64,000 nucleotides of DNA from an uncultured Eubacteriales bacterium (GTDB lineage: Bacteria > Bacillota > Clostridia > Oscillospirales > Acutalibacteraceae), in the NCBI GenBank assembly GCA_900314355.1, contig OMUY01000005.1:1-64000 (forward strand). The letters are read 5' to 3'. The position numbers and the translations under genes are program-made. Shown here piece by piece: positions 28,488 through 37,483 of the stretch; the first letter of the stretch is position 1; each line of letters starts with the position of its first letter. The notes under the pieces were generated by a model. That model saw only the letters and a program-made list of their open reading frames with translations. It searched no databases and was not told the origin of the DNA.

Positions 28488-29528
28488 TTATATTCCGAAA
28501 AGTTCCTTCAAATTGTCGTCCTTCAAAGCGGAGCCTATTACGCAAAGTCTGCCTGTGACAGCGGCGGAACCGTTTCTTACATCCTGTTCACCCGGAACAT
28601 GGTCGAAATGTATCCATTTGCCGTCCTGAGACTCCACTATTCCCTTAGCTCTGAGGACAAGACCGTATTTATCTTTGTCGTCAAGCTTTGAAAGAATGTC
28701 TTTTATCTCATCCTCTGTAAATTTCTTTGTGGTTTCCTCGCCCCACGATACGAATATTTCATCGGCATCATGGTCGCCGTCGTGATGATGATGGTGGTGA
28801 TGATGATGGTGCTCGTGTTCGTCTTCATCATCGTCATCGTGATGATGGTGGTGCTCGTGTTCGTCTTCATCATCGTCGTCATCGTCCGACAAAGTCGCCT
28901 TGAGCTTTTCCATTTCGGTTTCAAGCGTATCGTTTTTCTCAATAGCGTCGCAAATCTGCTTGCCGCTGAGCATATTCCACGGCGTTGTTATTATCTGGCA
29001 TGTAGCGTTATGTTCTCTCAAAAGAGAGACTACCTCGGACAATTTTTCCTCTGATACGGAGTCTGTTCTCGAAAGGATTATAGCGCCGGCGTTTTCAATC
29101 TGGTCGTTGAAAAATTCGCCGAAATTTTTCATGTACATTTTTGCTTTTTTTGCGTCGACGACAGCCGTTGCCGCGTCGATTTCAAGGTCCTCGGAATCAG
29201 CTCTCATAACTGCTTTTATTACATCCGAAAGTTTGCCCACTCCCGACGGCTCTATCAATATTCTGTCAGGGTGATAATCGGAAATAACCTGTTTCAAAGC
29301 TCTGCCGAAATCGCCGACAAGGCTGCAGCAGATACAGCCGGAACTCATCTCGGTGATTTTTATTCCTGCGTCCTGAAGAAATCCGCCGTCTACGGCTATT
29401 TCGCCGAATTCATTTTCAATAAGTACAATATTCTGCCCGGCATACGCTTCTTTGATAAGCTTTTTTATAAGAGTCGTCTTGCCCGCTCCGAGAAATCCGG
29501 AAAAAATATCTACTTTTGTCTTTGCCAT
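28488..29528 (-). CDS. CobW/P47K GTPase with a His/Asp-rich metal-binding loop
   Basis: A 346-residue G3E GTPase. Walker A is GFLGAGKTT (11-19), followed by ENEFGE (39-44), the metal-binding GCICC motif (64-68) and SRTD as G4-like element. Residues about 215-253 are nearly all Asp, Glu and His in two copies of a D4-E-D-E-H-E-H5 type unit. The CobW C-terminal domain follows. Such proteins (YeiR, YciC/ZigA type) act as zinc or other metal chaperones. There is no Zur box I can recognise upstream. It heads a two-gene unit with the fused CobW protein. Confidence 0.9.
   Translation of the reverse strand: MAKTKVDIFSGFLGAGKTTLIKKLIKEAYAGQNIVLIENEFGEIAVDGGFLQDAGIKITEMSSGCICCSLVGDFGRALKQVISDYHPDRILIEPSGVGKLSDVIKAVMRADSEDLEIDAATAVVDAKKAKMYMKNFGEFFNDQIENAGAIILSRTDSVSEEKLSEVVSLLREHNATCQIITTPWNMLSGKQICDAIEKNDTLETEMEKLKATLSDDDDDDEDEHEHHHHHDDDDEDEHEHHHHHHHHHHDGDHDADEIFVSWGEETTKKFTEDEIKDILSKLDDKDKYGLVLRAKGIVESQDGKWIHFDHVPGEQDVRNGSAAVTGRLCVIGSALKDDNLKELFGI
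28770..28890 (-). repeat. Coding tandem repeat for the His/Asp loop
   Basis: Two copies of a roughly 42-bp unit coding for D4-E-D-E-H-E-H5 plus a longer His run. Such repeats change length by slippage, which would alter metal capacity. Confidence 0.7.
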
Positions 29529-29665
29529 AATATTTTCTCATCCCTTAATTTTTTTTACATAATTATTATACTATATTTGTCAACCCGGAATAAAAATCCG
29601 AATTATTATTAATAATAACATTTTTGTTTAAACTAAGTTTAAAGCATTATAACTTATCCGCGCCC

Positions 29666-29692
29666 GAAAAAAGCTCCCCTAAAAAGGGAGCT
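29666..29692 (-). terminator. Terminator of the acyltransferase gene
   Basis: AGCTCCC pairs with GGGAGCT around a 7-nt loop, with six Ts following on the minus strand, 15 nt beyond the stop at 29708. Confidence 0.88.
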
Positions 29693-29707
29693 GAAAATTA
29701 AAACAAA

Positions 29708-30640
29708 TCAGTCGTCGTATTTGAGAAAATCATCGGGATTGTCTAAGATTTTCTGAAGAGCGTCGAGGAACGGCTTTATGTCGCCGAAGTCGAGAACTCT
29801 GTGGTCGAAAACTATATCAAGCGGAATCGTCTCCTCTATACCAACATAATCCTCGCCCTTTTCGTTTTTCTTAATTATCGGAATTTTAACAAGCGATGAA
29901 ATTCCGATAGCGCATACCTGCGGAGGAACTATCATGAGAAGAACAAGCTCGCCGTCGTGACCTCTTGTCATCGCGCCGATGTTGGAAATCGTAATAGATC
30001 CCTGTTTTAAATCATCCTTTGTGAGTTTTTCGGAATCGGGAATAGCGTCGTAAGCTTTTTTCGCCTCGCCTTTGAGCGGTTCCACTCTGTGTTTTTTATT
30101 TGTTTTTGAACCGATAAGCCTCATGGCGGTCGAGATAAATCTGCCGTGTCTCAGTTTTTCAAACGTATCCTGCATAGATACGTCGTACATTACCTGGGTT
30201 AAATTAGTCTTTAGCACCCTCTTTTGAGTTTCCTCCATATATTCGGTGATGTTTCCGAGAGAACGGCTGCCCATATCCTTCATAGTAATGGTCATCATCT
30301 TGCCGTCGGGAAGTTTCCAGGGCATTGATATATCTATACTGTTTAAAATAGTCACCTTGCCTCTGACAAGACGCGGTTCAAAGTGAATATGCGCGTTAAG
30401 CTGCGGAGCCTCTTTCAAAGCGTCGCATATCGCCTTGAGCATGACTGTGTTTATTGTTACGTGCTTTCCTTCCTTCGCGAGCTCGTCATCCCATTTTTTG
30501 TAAGCTTTCAAAAAATCCGACATGTGCGGTCTGAAAACATAACTCACATGAGGAACCGATTTCCAGCTTTCGCTCGTCATCTGCGCCACTATTTTGCGCT
30601 GAATACCAAAACGATAAACATTAGGCTCTGAATTATCCAA
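29708..30640 (-). CDS. Free-standing 2-oxoacid dehydrogenase E2 acyltransferase catalytic domain
   Basis: A 310-residue protein that is only the CoA-acyltransferase (CAT) domain. It has no lipoyl domain and no subunit-binding domain. PHVSYVF, KAICDALKEAPQLNAHI and SITISNIGAM are family hallmarks. The active-site HRxxD is FDHRVLDF, His about 280, with Phe instead of the usual Gly after Asp. The start is a TTG at 30640 behind AGGAGA; upstream frame to 30787 does not resemble the family. E1 and E3 genes are not nearby. It may be a paralogue that acetylates another substrate, as chloramphenicol acetyltransferase shares this fold. Confidence 0.8.
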   Translation of the reverse strand: MDNSEPNVYRFGIQRKIVAQMTSESWKSVPHVSYVFRPHMSDFLKAYKKWDDELAKEGKHVTINTVMLKAICDALKEAPQLNAHIHFEPRLVRGKVTILNSIDISMPWKLPDGKMMTITMKDMGSRSLGNITEYMEETQKRVLKTNLTQVMYDVSMQDTFEKLRHGRFISTAMRLIGSKTNKKHRVEPLKGEAKKAYDAIPDSEKLTKDDLKQGSITISNIGAMTRGHDGELVLLMIVPPQVCAIGISSLVKIPIIKKNEKGEDYVGIEETIPLDIVFDHRVLDFGDIKPFLDALQKILDNPDDFLKYDD

Positions 30641-30895
30641 TATTATTTTCTCCTGACTATGTAAATTTTTTATTGATCCGGTATAAATTCGTGAAAATAC
30701 ATTTATATTCACAATTATCCGTTGTCGCGATTTGACTTGATTATAATACCTATTCCGATTTTTGACATAAAAACCGTCTGTATCCACACTGAATATTAAA
30801 CCATATAATATTGACGGCTCTTAAATATAAATGTTAATAAAATGTGAATTATCTTAATATTAGACATAAATTTTTGTCACAATTTTATTATTACA

Positions 30896-30953
30896 TAAAA
30901 AGCTGAATTTATTAGCCTGTTTTTTATAATAATAGATAAACGGGTATTTCAGC
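30896..30953 (-). terminator. Probable terminator of the CPBP protease gene
   Basis: GCTGAA (30902-30907) pairs with TTCAGC (30948-30953), and an inner CCTGTTT/AAACGGG pair adds seven base pairs with one wobble. CTTTTTATG follows on the minus strand. The gap 30641-31004 holds nothing else I can support. Confidence 0.5.
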
Positions 30954-31004
30954 GTTGTGACGGTCTTAAATAAGAAAATTTATAAACAGTGCGAAATAGG
31001 CATT

Positions 31005-32429
31005 TTATGACACGACAGCTGCGGTGACTGTTTCATAAATTATCAAAATAAAGGCGATGATAAATCCCGGAGTAGTTATATACTGACCGAAAAGTCCCGA
31101 ATTTGAAATTCTGGCGCTCATCGGGTGGTGGTACATATATTTGAATTTTCCGCCGTCGTTTATGTACTCGTATTTTTTAGGGACGTATCTTCTTTTTTTG
31201 TCAAGTATATAGATAATAAAACATACGACGCCCACGAAAGCGATAACGTAGTATACAATATTAAATACCATTATGGCTGTTCCCTCTTCGCCGAATTTAT
31301 TTGATATGAGAAGCGAAAGAAAACTCATAAAGTTATTTGCAAAATGAACCGCCATTCCTGCCCAAAGAGAGCCTGTCGCCAAAGTCACATAGCCTATAGC
31401 TATTCCGGCGAGAAAAGCGAACGGAATTTGAGCCAAATTGCAGTGCATAAGCCCGAAAAGCATAGCCGACACAAGAAGAGCGAACATATCGCCGTATTTT
31501 CTGAGAGGCTGCATAATTGTTCCTCTAAGAGCCATTTCCTCGACAAGAGGCGGAACTACAGCCGTTGCGAGGAAATAAAGAACCCATGAAAATACGCTGT
31601 CCGGATTTGTATCCTGTGAAAGAGAAGCCGCCGGATCCCATCCTGTGATAAATTTAACGAACATGTCAAAATAGCTTGTTATGATATTCGCTATAAAACA
31701 TCCCGCGATGCCTGCGAAAATCAGAAGAGGAATATTTCTTCCGCCCTTCGGTTTTCCGAGAGGCACGCTGAAATCATATATTGAGTTTTTATAGATATAG
31801 CCTATCACAAAAAACGGAAGACCGACAACTATTATCGAATAAAGTATTTCGATAAGCGACTGAACGGAAGAGGAATTCCAAACAGGAGCTATGGAGTCAT
31901 AAGTTCCGCTTGAGATTAGGTGTCTTGAAAACACCGCCATGGCAGACGAAAGTATCATGGAAAGTATTATATAGCATATTATCGACATACTTCCGAAATC
32001 GGACAGAACCCTGAGATCTCTTCTCTCTTTAGCCCATACGTCGAAACCTATGAACGGCGCGAATTTTCTCGGCTCCTGATAATTATATCCGTTTCCGTAA
32101 TTTCTGTAGTCGGAGCGGTTATAATAATTTTCGTTTTGATACCCGTTCCCGTTATATCCGTTGTTTCGATTGTATTCCCAACCGCCGTAATTGCCGTTAT
32201 AGCCATTATTGCGATTATCTCCGTAATTGCCGTTATATCCGTTATTTTGATTATTGCCGTAATTGCCGTTATATCCGTTATTTTGATTATTGCCGTAATT
32301 GCCGTTATAAGCGTTACTGCGATTATCGCCGTAATTGCCGTTATAGCCGTTATTTTGATTATTGCCGCGGCTGCGGTCGTCATCAGGCCGCCGCGGCGTT
32401 CCGTAATTTTCATTAAAATCTTCCGACAT
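31005..32429 (-). CDS. CPBP-family intramembrane protease with an Asn/Gly/Tyr repeat tail
   Basis: A 474-residue multi-pass membrane protein. The C-terminal half is a CAAX/bacteriocin-processing (Abi/CPBP) domain with EEMALRG (ExxxR site), FGLMHC (FxxxH) and HFANN (HxxxN/D). Six to eight transmembrane segments are visible from about residue 135. The first 120 residues are hydrophilic: residues 23-82 are five tandem 12-residue units of NNQNNGYNGNYG type, then more Asn/Tyr/Gly. This low-complexity arm is cytoplasmic or extracellular depending on topology. Bacterial relatives protect against or process peptides; the substrate here is unknown. It stands alone. Confidence 0.88.
   Translation of the reverse strand: MSEDFNENYGTPRRPDDDRSRGNNQNNGYNGNYGDNRSNAYNGNYGNNQNNGYNGNYGNNQNNGYNGNYGDNRNNGYNGNYGGWEYNRNNGYNGNGYQNENYYNRSDYRNYGNGYNYQEPRKFAPFIGFDVWAKERRDLRVLSDFGSMSIICYIILSMILSSAMAVFSRHLISSGTYDSIAPVWNSSSVQSLIEILYSIIVVGLPFFVIGYIYKNSIYDFSVPLGKPKGGRNIPLLIFAGIAGCFIANIITSYFDMFVKFITGWDPAASLSQDTNPDSVFSWVLYFLATAVVPPLVEEMALRGTIMQPLRKYGDMFALLVSAMLFGLMHCNLAQIPFAFLAGIAIGYVTLATGSLWAGMAVHFANNFMSFLSLLISNKFGEEGTAIMVFNIVYYVIAFVGVVCFIIYILDKKRRYVPKKYEYINDGGKFKYMYHHPMSARISNSGLFGQYITTPGFIIAFILIIYETVTAAVVS
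32184..32363 (-). repeat. Five 36-bp tandem repeats inside the CPBP gene
   Basis: Each unit codes for 12 residues (N/D-N-Q/R-x-N-G/A-Y-N-G-N-Y-G). Units differ by a few bases, and a sixth imperfect copy follows after GGWEY. Confidence 0.85.
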
Positions 32430-32484
32430 TTTATTAAATATTCTCCAAAAAAATATTTCCGCACTGTGTATATACAGAAAAATA

Positions 32485-32514
32485 AATAAGGCGGATTATA
32501 GAATCTGCCTTATT
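32485..32514 (-). terminator. Terminator of the epimerase gene at 32600
   Basis: A 13-bp stem (one G-U) with a 4-nt loop, followed by TTATTTTT-like sequence on the minus strand, 86 nt after the stop. Confidence 0.7.
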
Positions 32515-32599
32515 TTAAAATTTCATTATTGATTAATCCTTAATTTTATCGATAAAGCCCGGGCAAAGAAAGCGTCGGATAAAATAAAAATTCTGATTT

Positions 32600-33469
32600 T
32601 TATATCTCGTCGAGGATTGCGAAAAGAGCATCCGCAGCCGCCTTAAAAGCTTCTCTGTTTGTCGAATAAGTAAATTCGGAAGAATTTTTGAGCTTGTCAA
32701 AAGTTCCGCCTTTTTTCTCGAGCGCACCGAGTCCGTCAAATATTTTGAGGTGCGGTTCTATCGTCAAAAATCTCTTTCCGTCCTTTTTCTTAAATTCGGA
32801 AAGAATCTCTTTTATGTGGCCGTCGCCGTATCCCGACGGAACCACAAAACCCGTGTCTTTCCTGCAGTCCTTGATATGAAGATAAAGAATATAGTCTTTA
32901 AGCATTTCATAGGCGGGAACTGTCTCCTGTCCGCACTGAATGAAATTCGCGGGGTCGAAAACTCCGAATAATTTTCCTTTGAAATTTGAAAGAAGGTCAA
33001 GAGATCTCTCGGCGTTGTCGCCGTAAATTCCCTTTTCGTTTTCAAGGCAGCATCTTATTCCGGATTTCAAAGAATATTCAGCCATTTTATTCAATCTTTC
33101 AAATACCTCGTCTCTGTAATCGGAATAGCTTTCGCCCTTTGTGAAATAGAAAGAGAACATTCTGATATTTTCCGTTCCGAGAATACAGGCGTTTTCAACG
33201 CTTTTTTTGAAAAGCTCGAAATGAGGCCCGAAATCATCCGTTATCTCTATTTTCCCGAAAGGCGAACCGATAGCCGAAACTCCCATTCCGGCATCGTCGA
33301 GAACCTTTCTGAGTTCCTTCGCCTCGTTTTCGGAAAAGTCGGATATGTTCTTGCCGTTTATTCCGCGAAGCTCAATATGAGTTATATTATTTTCCTTGCA
33401 GGCGTCTATCTGTTCCTCTATAGTTTTTCCGCCTTCATCGGCGAAAGCCGAAATCAAAAATTCAGCCAT
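32600..33469 (-). CDS. TIM-barrel sugar phosphate isomerase/epimerase
   Basis: A 289-residue protein of the AP_endonuc_2/xylose-isomerase-like fold. Visible family elements are THIELRGINGKN, the metal-binding Glu of CCLENEKGIYG, FGVFDPANF (Asp), YLHIKDC (His and Asp) and FLTIEPHL (Glu). These metal sites match inositol and ketose 3-epimerase enzymes; the sugar cannot be named. It stands between glgA and the CPBP gene. A second, distinct member lies at 37484. Confidence 0.85.
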   Translation of the reverse strand: MAEFLISAFADEGGKTIEEQIDACKENNITHIELRGINGKNISDFSENEAKELRKVLDDAGMGVSAIGSPFGKIEITDDFGPHFELFKKSVENACILGTENIRMFSFYFTKGESYSDYRDEVFERLNKMAEYSLKSGIRCCLENEKGIYGDNAERSLDLLSNFKGKLFGVFDPANFIQCGQETVPAYEMLKDYILYLHIKDCRKDTGFVVPSGYGDGHIKEILSEFKKKDGKRFLTIEPHLKIFDGLGALEKKGGTFDKLKNSSEFTYSTNREAFKAAADALFAILDEI

Positions 33470-33530
33470 TATTCTTATCCTCCGAAAAATTTAATTACAG
33501 ATTATTTTTATCGGTTTTTAAACAGCCATA

Positions 33531-34958
33531 TTATTGCCCGATCAGCGATTTATACATATCTATATATTCCTGGGCGGATCTGTCCCACGAAAAATCGCAG
33601 TTCATTGCGCGCTTCATCAGAATCTGCCATCCTTCTTTGTCCTTGTATCCCTCGACGGCTCTTTCAAGCGCGTGCTTCATTTCATGCGCGTTATAATTTG
33701 TAAAGACAAATCCGTTGCCTGTGCCCATGCCGGAATCCTTTATAGAGTCGGCAAGTCCGCCTGTCTCTCTTACAACGGGAACAGAACCGTATCTCAGTGC
33801 TATCATCTGTGAAAGTCCGCAAGGCTCCGATTTAGACGGCATCAAAAAGATATCCGAACCGGCGTAAATTTTCTGAGCGAGGTCGGGGACGTATCCGAGA
33901 TAAAGCCCGACTTTATCGGGATATCTGCCTGCGAGGTCTCTGAAAAACTGCTCATACTGCCAGTCTCCCGAACCGAGAACGATAAACTGAACGTCAAAGT
34001 AGCGTATAAATTCCTCTATAATTCCCTGAACGAGATCAAAACCTTTGTGGCTTACGAGCCTTGAAACCATTGCGACAATGGGAGTATCTTTTTTAAGCGG
34101 AAGATTGAAATATTTCTGAAGCTCTTCCTTATCGGTCTTTTTGCCGGAGAGATTGTCGACAGAATAATTTGCCCATAAGTGCTTGTCGGTCTCGGGGTTG
34201 TAAACGTCGTAGCTTATTCCGTTCAGTATTCCCTTCAGTTTCCACGAACGCATTTTAAGTATCGTGTCAAGTCCGTATGAATACCACGGGTCTAAAATTT
34301 CCTCGGCGTATGTCGGACTGACCGTAGACACCTTGTCTGACGATTCTATTGCGCCCTTCATGTAATTTACGCATCCGTCGTATTCCACTATTGATTTATC
34401 GAACGGGCTTAATCCTATTACGTTTTCAAGGACTTCGTCGCCGTATTTTCCCTGATACTGTATATTGTGAATTGTAAATACGGTCTTTATATTGGAGTAA
34501 TATCCGCCGCCCTTTGAATACATAGTCGAATAGTAAACCGGCACAAGAGCTGTCTGCCAGTCGTTGCATGAAATTATATCGGGCTTGAAATCCACCGCCG
34601 GTATTATCTCGAGAACAGCTCTGGAGAAAAACGCGAATCTCTCCGCATCGTCGTAATAGCCGTACAGACTGTCTCTTTTAAAATAATATTCATTGTCGAG
34701 GAAATAATAAATTACTCCGTCGCCTCTGTATTCAAAAATTCCGCAATACTGGCGTCTCCATGCGACAGGGACATATATAGCTTTCAGAAAAGTCATTTTA
34801 TCTCTGTATTCCTGCTTTATAGAGCCATAGAGAGGAAGAACGACTCTGACGGAAACTTTCTTTTGTCTTAAAGCCTGCGGAAGACTTCCGACAACATCTC
34901 CGAGTCCGCCCGAAGCGGCAAAAGGCTTACATTCGGAAGCCGCGTATAAAATCTTCAT
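33531..34958 (-). CDS. glgA: Glycogen synthase (ADP-glucose type)
   Basis: A 475-residue GT5 glycosyltransferase that extends alpha-1,4-glucan from ADP-glucose. The N-terminal ASGGLGDVVG is the donor-binding K/S-x-G-G-L motif, though the usual Lys reads as Ala-Ser. FTIHNIQYQG and the C-terminal MPSKSEPCGLSQMIALRYG (GT-B nucleotide site, with catalytic Glu) are intact. Length is normal. No other glg gene is in the window, which is unusual since glgA often sits with glgC/glgD. GGAG precedes the ATG. Confidence 0.95.
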   Translation of the reverse strand: MKILYAASECKPFAASGGLGDVVGSLPQALRQKKVSVRVVLPLYGSIKQEYRDKMTFLKAIYVPVAWRRQYCGIFEYRGDGVIYYFLDNEYYFKRDSLYGYYDDAERFAFFSRAVLEIIPAVDFKPDIISCNDWQTALVPVYYSTMYSKGGGYYSNIKTVFTIHNIQYQGKYGDEVLENVIGLSPFDKSIVEYDGCVNYMKGAIESSDKVSTVSPTYAEEILDPWYSYGLDTILKMRSWKLKGILNGISYDVYNPETDKHLWANYSVDNLSGKKTDKEELQKYFNLPLKKDTPIVAMVSRLVSHKGFDLVQGIIEEFIRYFDVQFIVLGSGDWQYEQFFRDLAGRYPDKVGLYLGYVPDLAQKIYAGSDIFLMPSKSEPCGLSQMIALRYGSVPVVRETGGLADSIKDSGMGTGNGFVFTNYNAHEMKHALERAVEGYKDKEGWQILMKRAMNCDFSWDRSAQEYIDMYKSLIGQ

Positions 34959-35028
34959 AACAGCAATCTCCTTTGCGGTAATTTTAAAAATATATTTTTC
35001 AGCGCCCGAAAATACGGCGTTTAAATTT

Positions 35029-35790
35029 TCATTGACGAGACAGAAATTCCCGAGCCAAATCCATATAAGCTTTTGCGCCTTTAGACTGACTGTCGTAATA
35101 AATCACAGGCTGTCCGAATGACGGAGCCTCCGAAAGTCTGACGTTTCTCGGTATAGTCGTCTTATAAACCTTGCCAGGGAAGAATTTCTTGACTTCCGTC
35201 ACAACCTGCTGAGTCAGATTGAGCCTGCCGTCGTACATAGTGAGCAAAACGCCTTCAAGCCCGAGGTAAGGGTTGTAAAGCTGTTTTATTTTTCTGACTG
35301 TCGCCATGAGCTGTGAAAGTCCCTCAAGAGCGTAGTATTCGCACTGAATAGGAACAATAAACGTATCGGACGCGGTAAGAGCGTCAAGCGTAATCAAACC
35401 GAGAGAAGGCGGGCAGTCAAGAAAAATGAAATCGTAATTGTTCCAAACCTCGTAAAGGGAATTTCTGAGTACTTTTTCCCTCTCATTTACATTGATTAAC
35501 TCAAGTTCCGCACCGGCAAGATCCATATTTGCAGGTATCAAATCTACGTTTTCAAACCCGGTATGAATAATAGTTTCCGACGTCTTGGCCTCGTTCATCA
35601 AAATACTGTAGCTTGAATATTCAAGTTTTCGCTTGTTTATGCCGTAGCCCGATGTAGAGTTTCCCTGAGGGTCTATATCCGCGAGCAGGACTTTTTTCCC
35701 GAGCGCGCCAACGGCAGCGGACAGATTGACCGCCGTCGTGGTCTTTCCGACTCCGCCCTTCTGGTTTAGTACAGAAACAGTCTTTGCCAT
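35029..35790 (-). CDS. ParA/Soj-family ATPase
   Basis: A 253-residue deviant Walker ATPase: KGGVGKTT (11-18), then LADIDPQGN (Walker A-prime), FIFLDCPPSLG (Walker B) and a C-terminal helix pair. It matches chromosomal Soj/ParA proteins. There is no parB next to it and I see no parS-like site nearby, so the partner must be elsewhere. TTGAAA and TATAAT about 16 nt apart (around 35845-35875) may form its promoter. Start is the ATG after GGAG. Confidence 0.92.
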   Translation of the reverse strand: MAKTVSVLNQKGGVGKTTTAVNLSAAVGALGKKVLLADIDPQGNSTSGYGINKRKLEYSSYSILMNEAKTSETIIHTGFENVDLIPANMDLAGAELELINVNEREKVLRNSLYEVWNNYDFIFLDCPPSLGLITLDALTASDTFIVPIQCEYYALEGLSQLMATVRKIKQLYNPYLGLEGVLLTMYDGRLNLTQQVVTEVKKFFPGKVYKTTIPRNVRLSEAPSFGQPVIYYDSQSKGAKAYMDLAREFLSRQ

Positions 35791-36023
35791 AGCTTATACG
35801 CGCTCCAAAAAATCGAATTGATAAACAAGTTAATTAATTTTTATTATACTTATTTTTATTATTTTTTCAATAGCAAAAAGTATATTAGACAATTGGGGAA
35901 AAACGTTTCGTCAAAGCTGCCGTAAAATAAATTCGGACTAAAATTTTTTCGGATTAAATAATCAGCCGTCCAAAAATTAAGACATTTTTCTGAAATTCAA
36001 AGTTTTATTTATCAGATTTTTTC

Positions 36024-36058
36024 AATAAAAAACCCGCCGCAGAAAATTACGACAGGTT
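36024..36058 (-). terminator. Terminator of argH
   Basis: AACCTGTCG pairs with CGGCGGGTT (two G-U pairs) on the minus strand, followed by TTTTTTAT, 19 nt after the argH stop. Confidence 0.75.
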
Positions 36059-36076
36059 TATTCTATTCCCCGACAG

Positions 36077-37456
36077 TCAGTTGAGAGACGAATTTATTTT
36101 TCTTACTCTTTCAATTTCCTTTTTTACGTTCTCCGGCGCAGGCCCTCCGGCGCTCGTCCTTTTCATTACGCAGTTTTCAAGGTTAATCGCGTCGTAAACT
36201 CCTTCGTCAAATTCGCCGCAGACTTTTTTGTATTCGTCCAAAGGAAGATTTTCAAGCGTCGTGTCTTTATCTATGCACGTTTTAACCAAAACGCCTACAG
36301 CTTTATACGCGTCTCTGAATGGAATTCCTTTTGAAACGAGAAAATCAGCGCAGTCGGTCGCATTGATAAAGCCCTTTGCGGCGGCTTTTCTCATGTTGTC
36401 CCGCTTGACCGTCATTGTTTGAAGCATAGGGTCAAACGCCGTAAGGCAGGCTTTTACCGTGTCGAACGCGTCGAAAATACAGTCCTTATCTTCCTGCATA
36501 TCCTTATTGTATGCAAGCGGTATTCCTTTCATTACCGTAAGTATCGTCATATTGTCGCCGAAAACCCTGCCGGATTTTCCTCTTACGAGTTCCGCAATAT
36601 CCGGATTTTTCTTCTGCGGCATTATGGAAGAACCTGTCGAAAACGCGTCGTCAAGCTCAACAAACGAAAATTCCTTTGAACACCACAAAATTATCTCTTC
36701 GGAAAATCTTGAAAGATGAACCATGATCGCAGAAAGACACGAAGACAATTCTATAATGAAATCTCTGTCGGAGACTCCGTCGAGCGAATTATGGCAGTAG
36801 TCATCAAAACCGAGAAGGTCGGATGTATACTGTCTGTCAATCGGATAAGTAGTCCCGGCGAGAGCGCAAGAACCGAGAGGATTTGAATTCATCCTTTTCA
36901 CCGCATCTTTTATTCTGCCCCTGTCTCTTAAAAACATTTCGGCATACGCCATCATATAGTGACCGAATGTCACCGGCTGGGCGCGCTGAAGATGAGTGTA
37001 GCCCGGCATAATCGCATCGTAATTTTTCTCGGCGATACCGGTCAATGTTTCAATAAGAGAAGAAAGAAGGGAATCGACTTTTCCGCTTTCGTTTCTGAGC
37101 GTGAGCCTGATATCGAGAGCCACCTGGTCGTTTCTTGACCTCGCGGTGTGAAGCCTTTTCCCTGCGTCGCCCGTCCTTTTTGTGAGCTCCTGCTCGACAA
37201 ACGTGTGAATATCTTCGGCGTCGGGGTCTATTTTAAGTTTGCCCGACTCTATGTCAGACAATACAGACTTAAGTCCGGCAAGTATTTTGTCGCCGTCCTC
37301 CGGCGAAACTATACCCTGCTTCACGAGCATTCTTACATGAGCCATACTGCCCGTGATGTCCTCTTTGTACATTCTCGAATCGGTTCCGATAGACTTATTG
37401 AAATCGTTTGTGACCTTATCGACCTCTTTGGAAAATCTGCCTGTCCATAATTTCAT
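36077..37456 (-). CDS. argH: Argininosuccinate lyase
   Basis: A 459-residue enzyme of the fumarase/aspartase superfamily that splits argininosuccinate into arginine and fumarate. GSSIMPQKKNP (the signature, with catalytic Ser) is intact, as are TARSRNDQ and GYTHLQRAQP. Length is normal. argG is not adjacent; the upstream gene is a TIM-barrel epimerase 27 nt away, so the two are probably co-transcribed. Confidence 0.97.
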   Translation of the reverse strand: MKLWTGRFSKEVDKVTNDFNKSIGTDSRMYKEDITGSMAHVRMLVKQGIVSPEDGDKILAGLKSVLSDIESGKLKIDPDAEDIHTFVEQELTKRTGDAGKRLHTARSRNDQVALDIRLTLRNESGKVDSLLSSLIETLTGIAEKNYDAIMPGYTHLQRAQPVTFGHYMMAYAEMFLRDRGRIKDAVKRMNSNPLGSCALAGTTYPIDRQYTSDLLGFDDYCHNSLDGVSDRDFIIELSSCLSAIMVHLSRFSEEIILWCSKEFSFVELDDAFSTGSSIMPQKKNPDIAELVRGKSGRVFGDNMTILTVMKGIPLAYNKDMQEDKDCIFDAFDTVKACLTAFDPMLQTMTVKRDNMRKAAAKGFINATDCADFLVSKGIPFRDAYKAVGVLVKTCIDKDTTLENLPLDEYKKVCGEFDEGVYDAINLENCVMKRTSAGGPAPENVKKEIERVRKINSSLN

Positions 37457-37483
37457 TTTATTTTACCCTGAAAAAAATATTAT

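Noticed and set aside
28703..29054. Met/Thr- and Val/Met-rich frames over the His loop
   Set aside because: Other-frame readings of the His/Asp repeat in the CobW gene.
32184..32363. Regular repeats that might suggest a CRISPR array
   Set aside because: The repeats are contiguous, in frame and code for a protein arm; there are no unique spacers and no cas genes.
32048..32489. Low-complexity frames on both strands over the CPBP repeats
   Set aside because: These are other-frame readings of the 36-bp repeats (Ile/Thr/Ala or Val/Ile runs) with no gene features.
33221..33703. A plus-strand frame of 160 codons across the epimerase-glgA junction
   Set aside because: No ribosome site, spans two real minus-strand genes, no domain.
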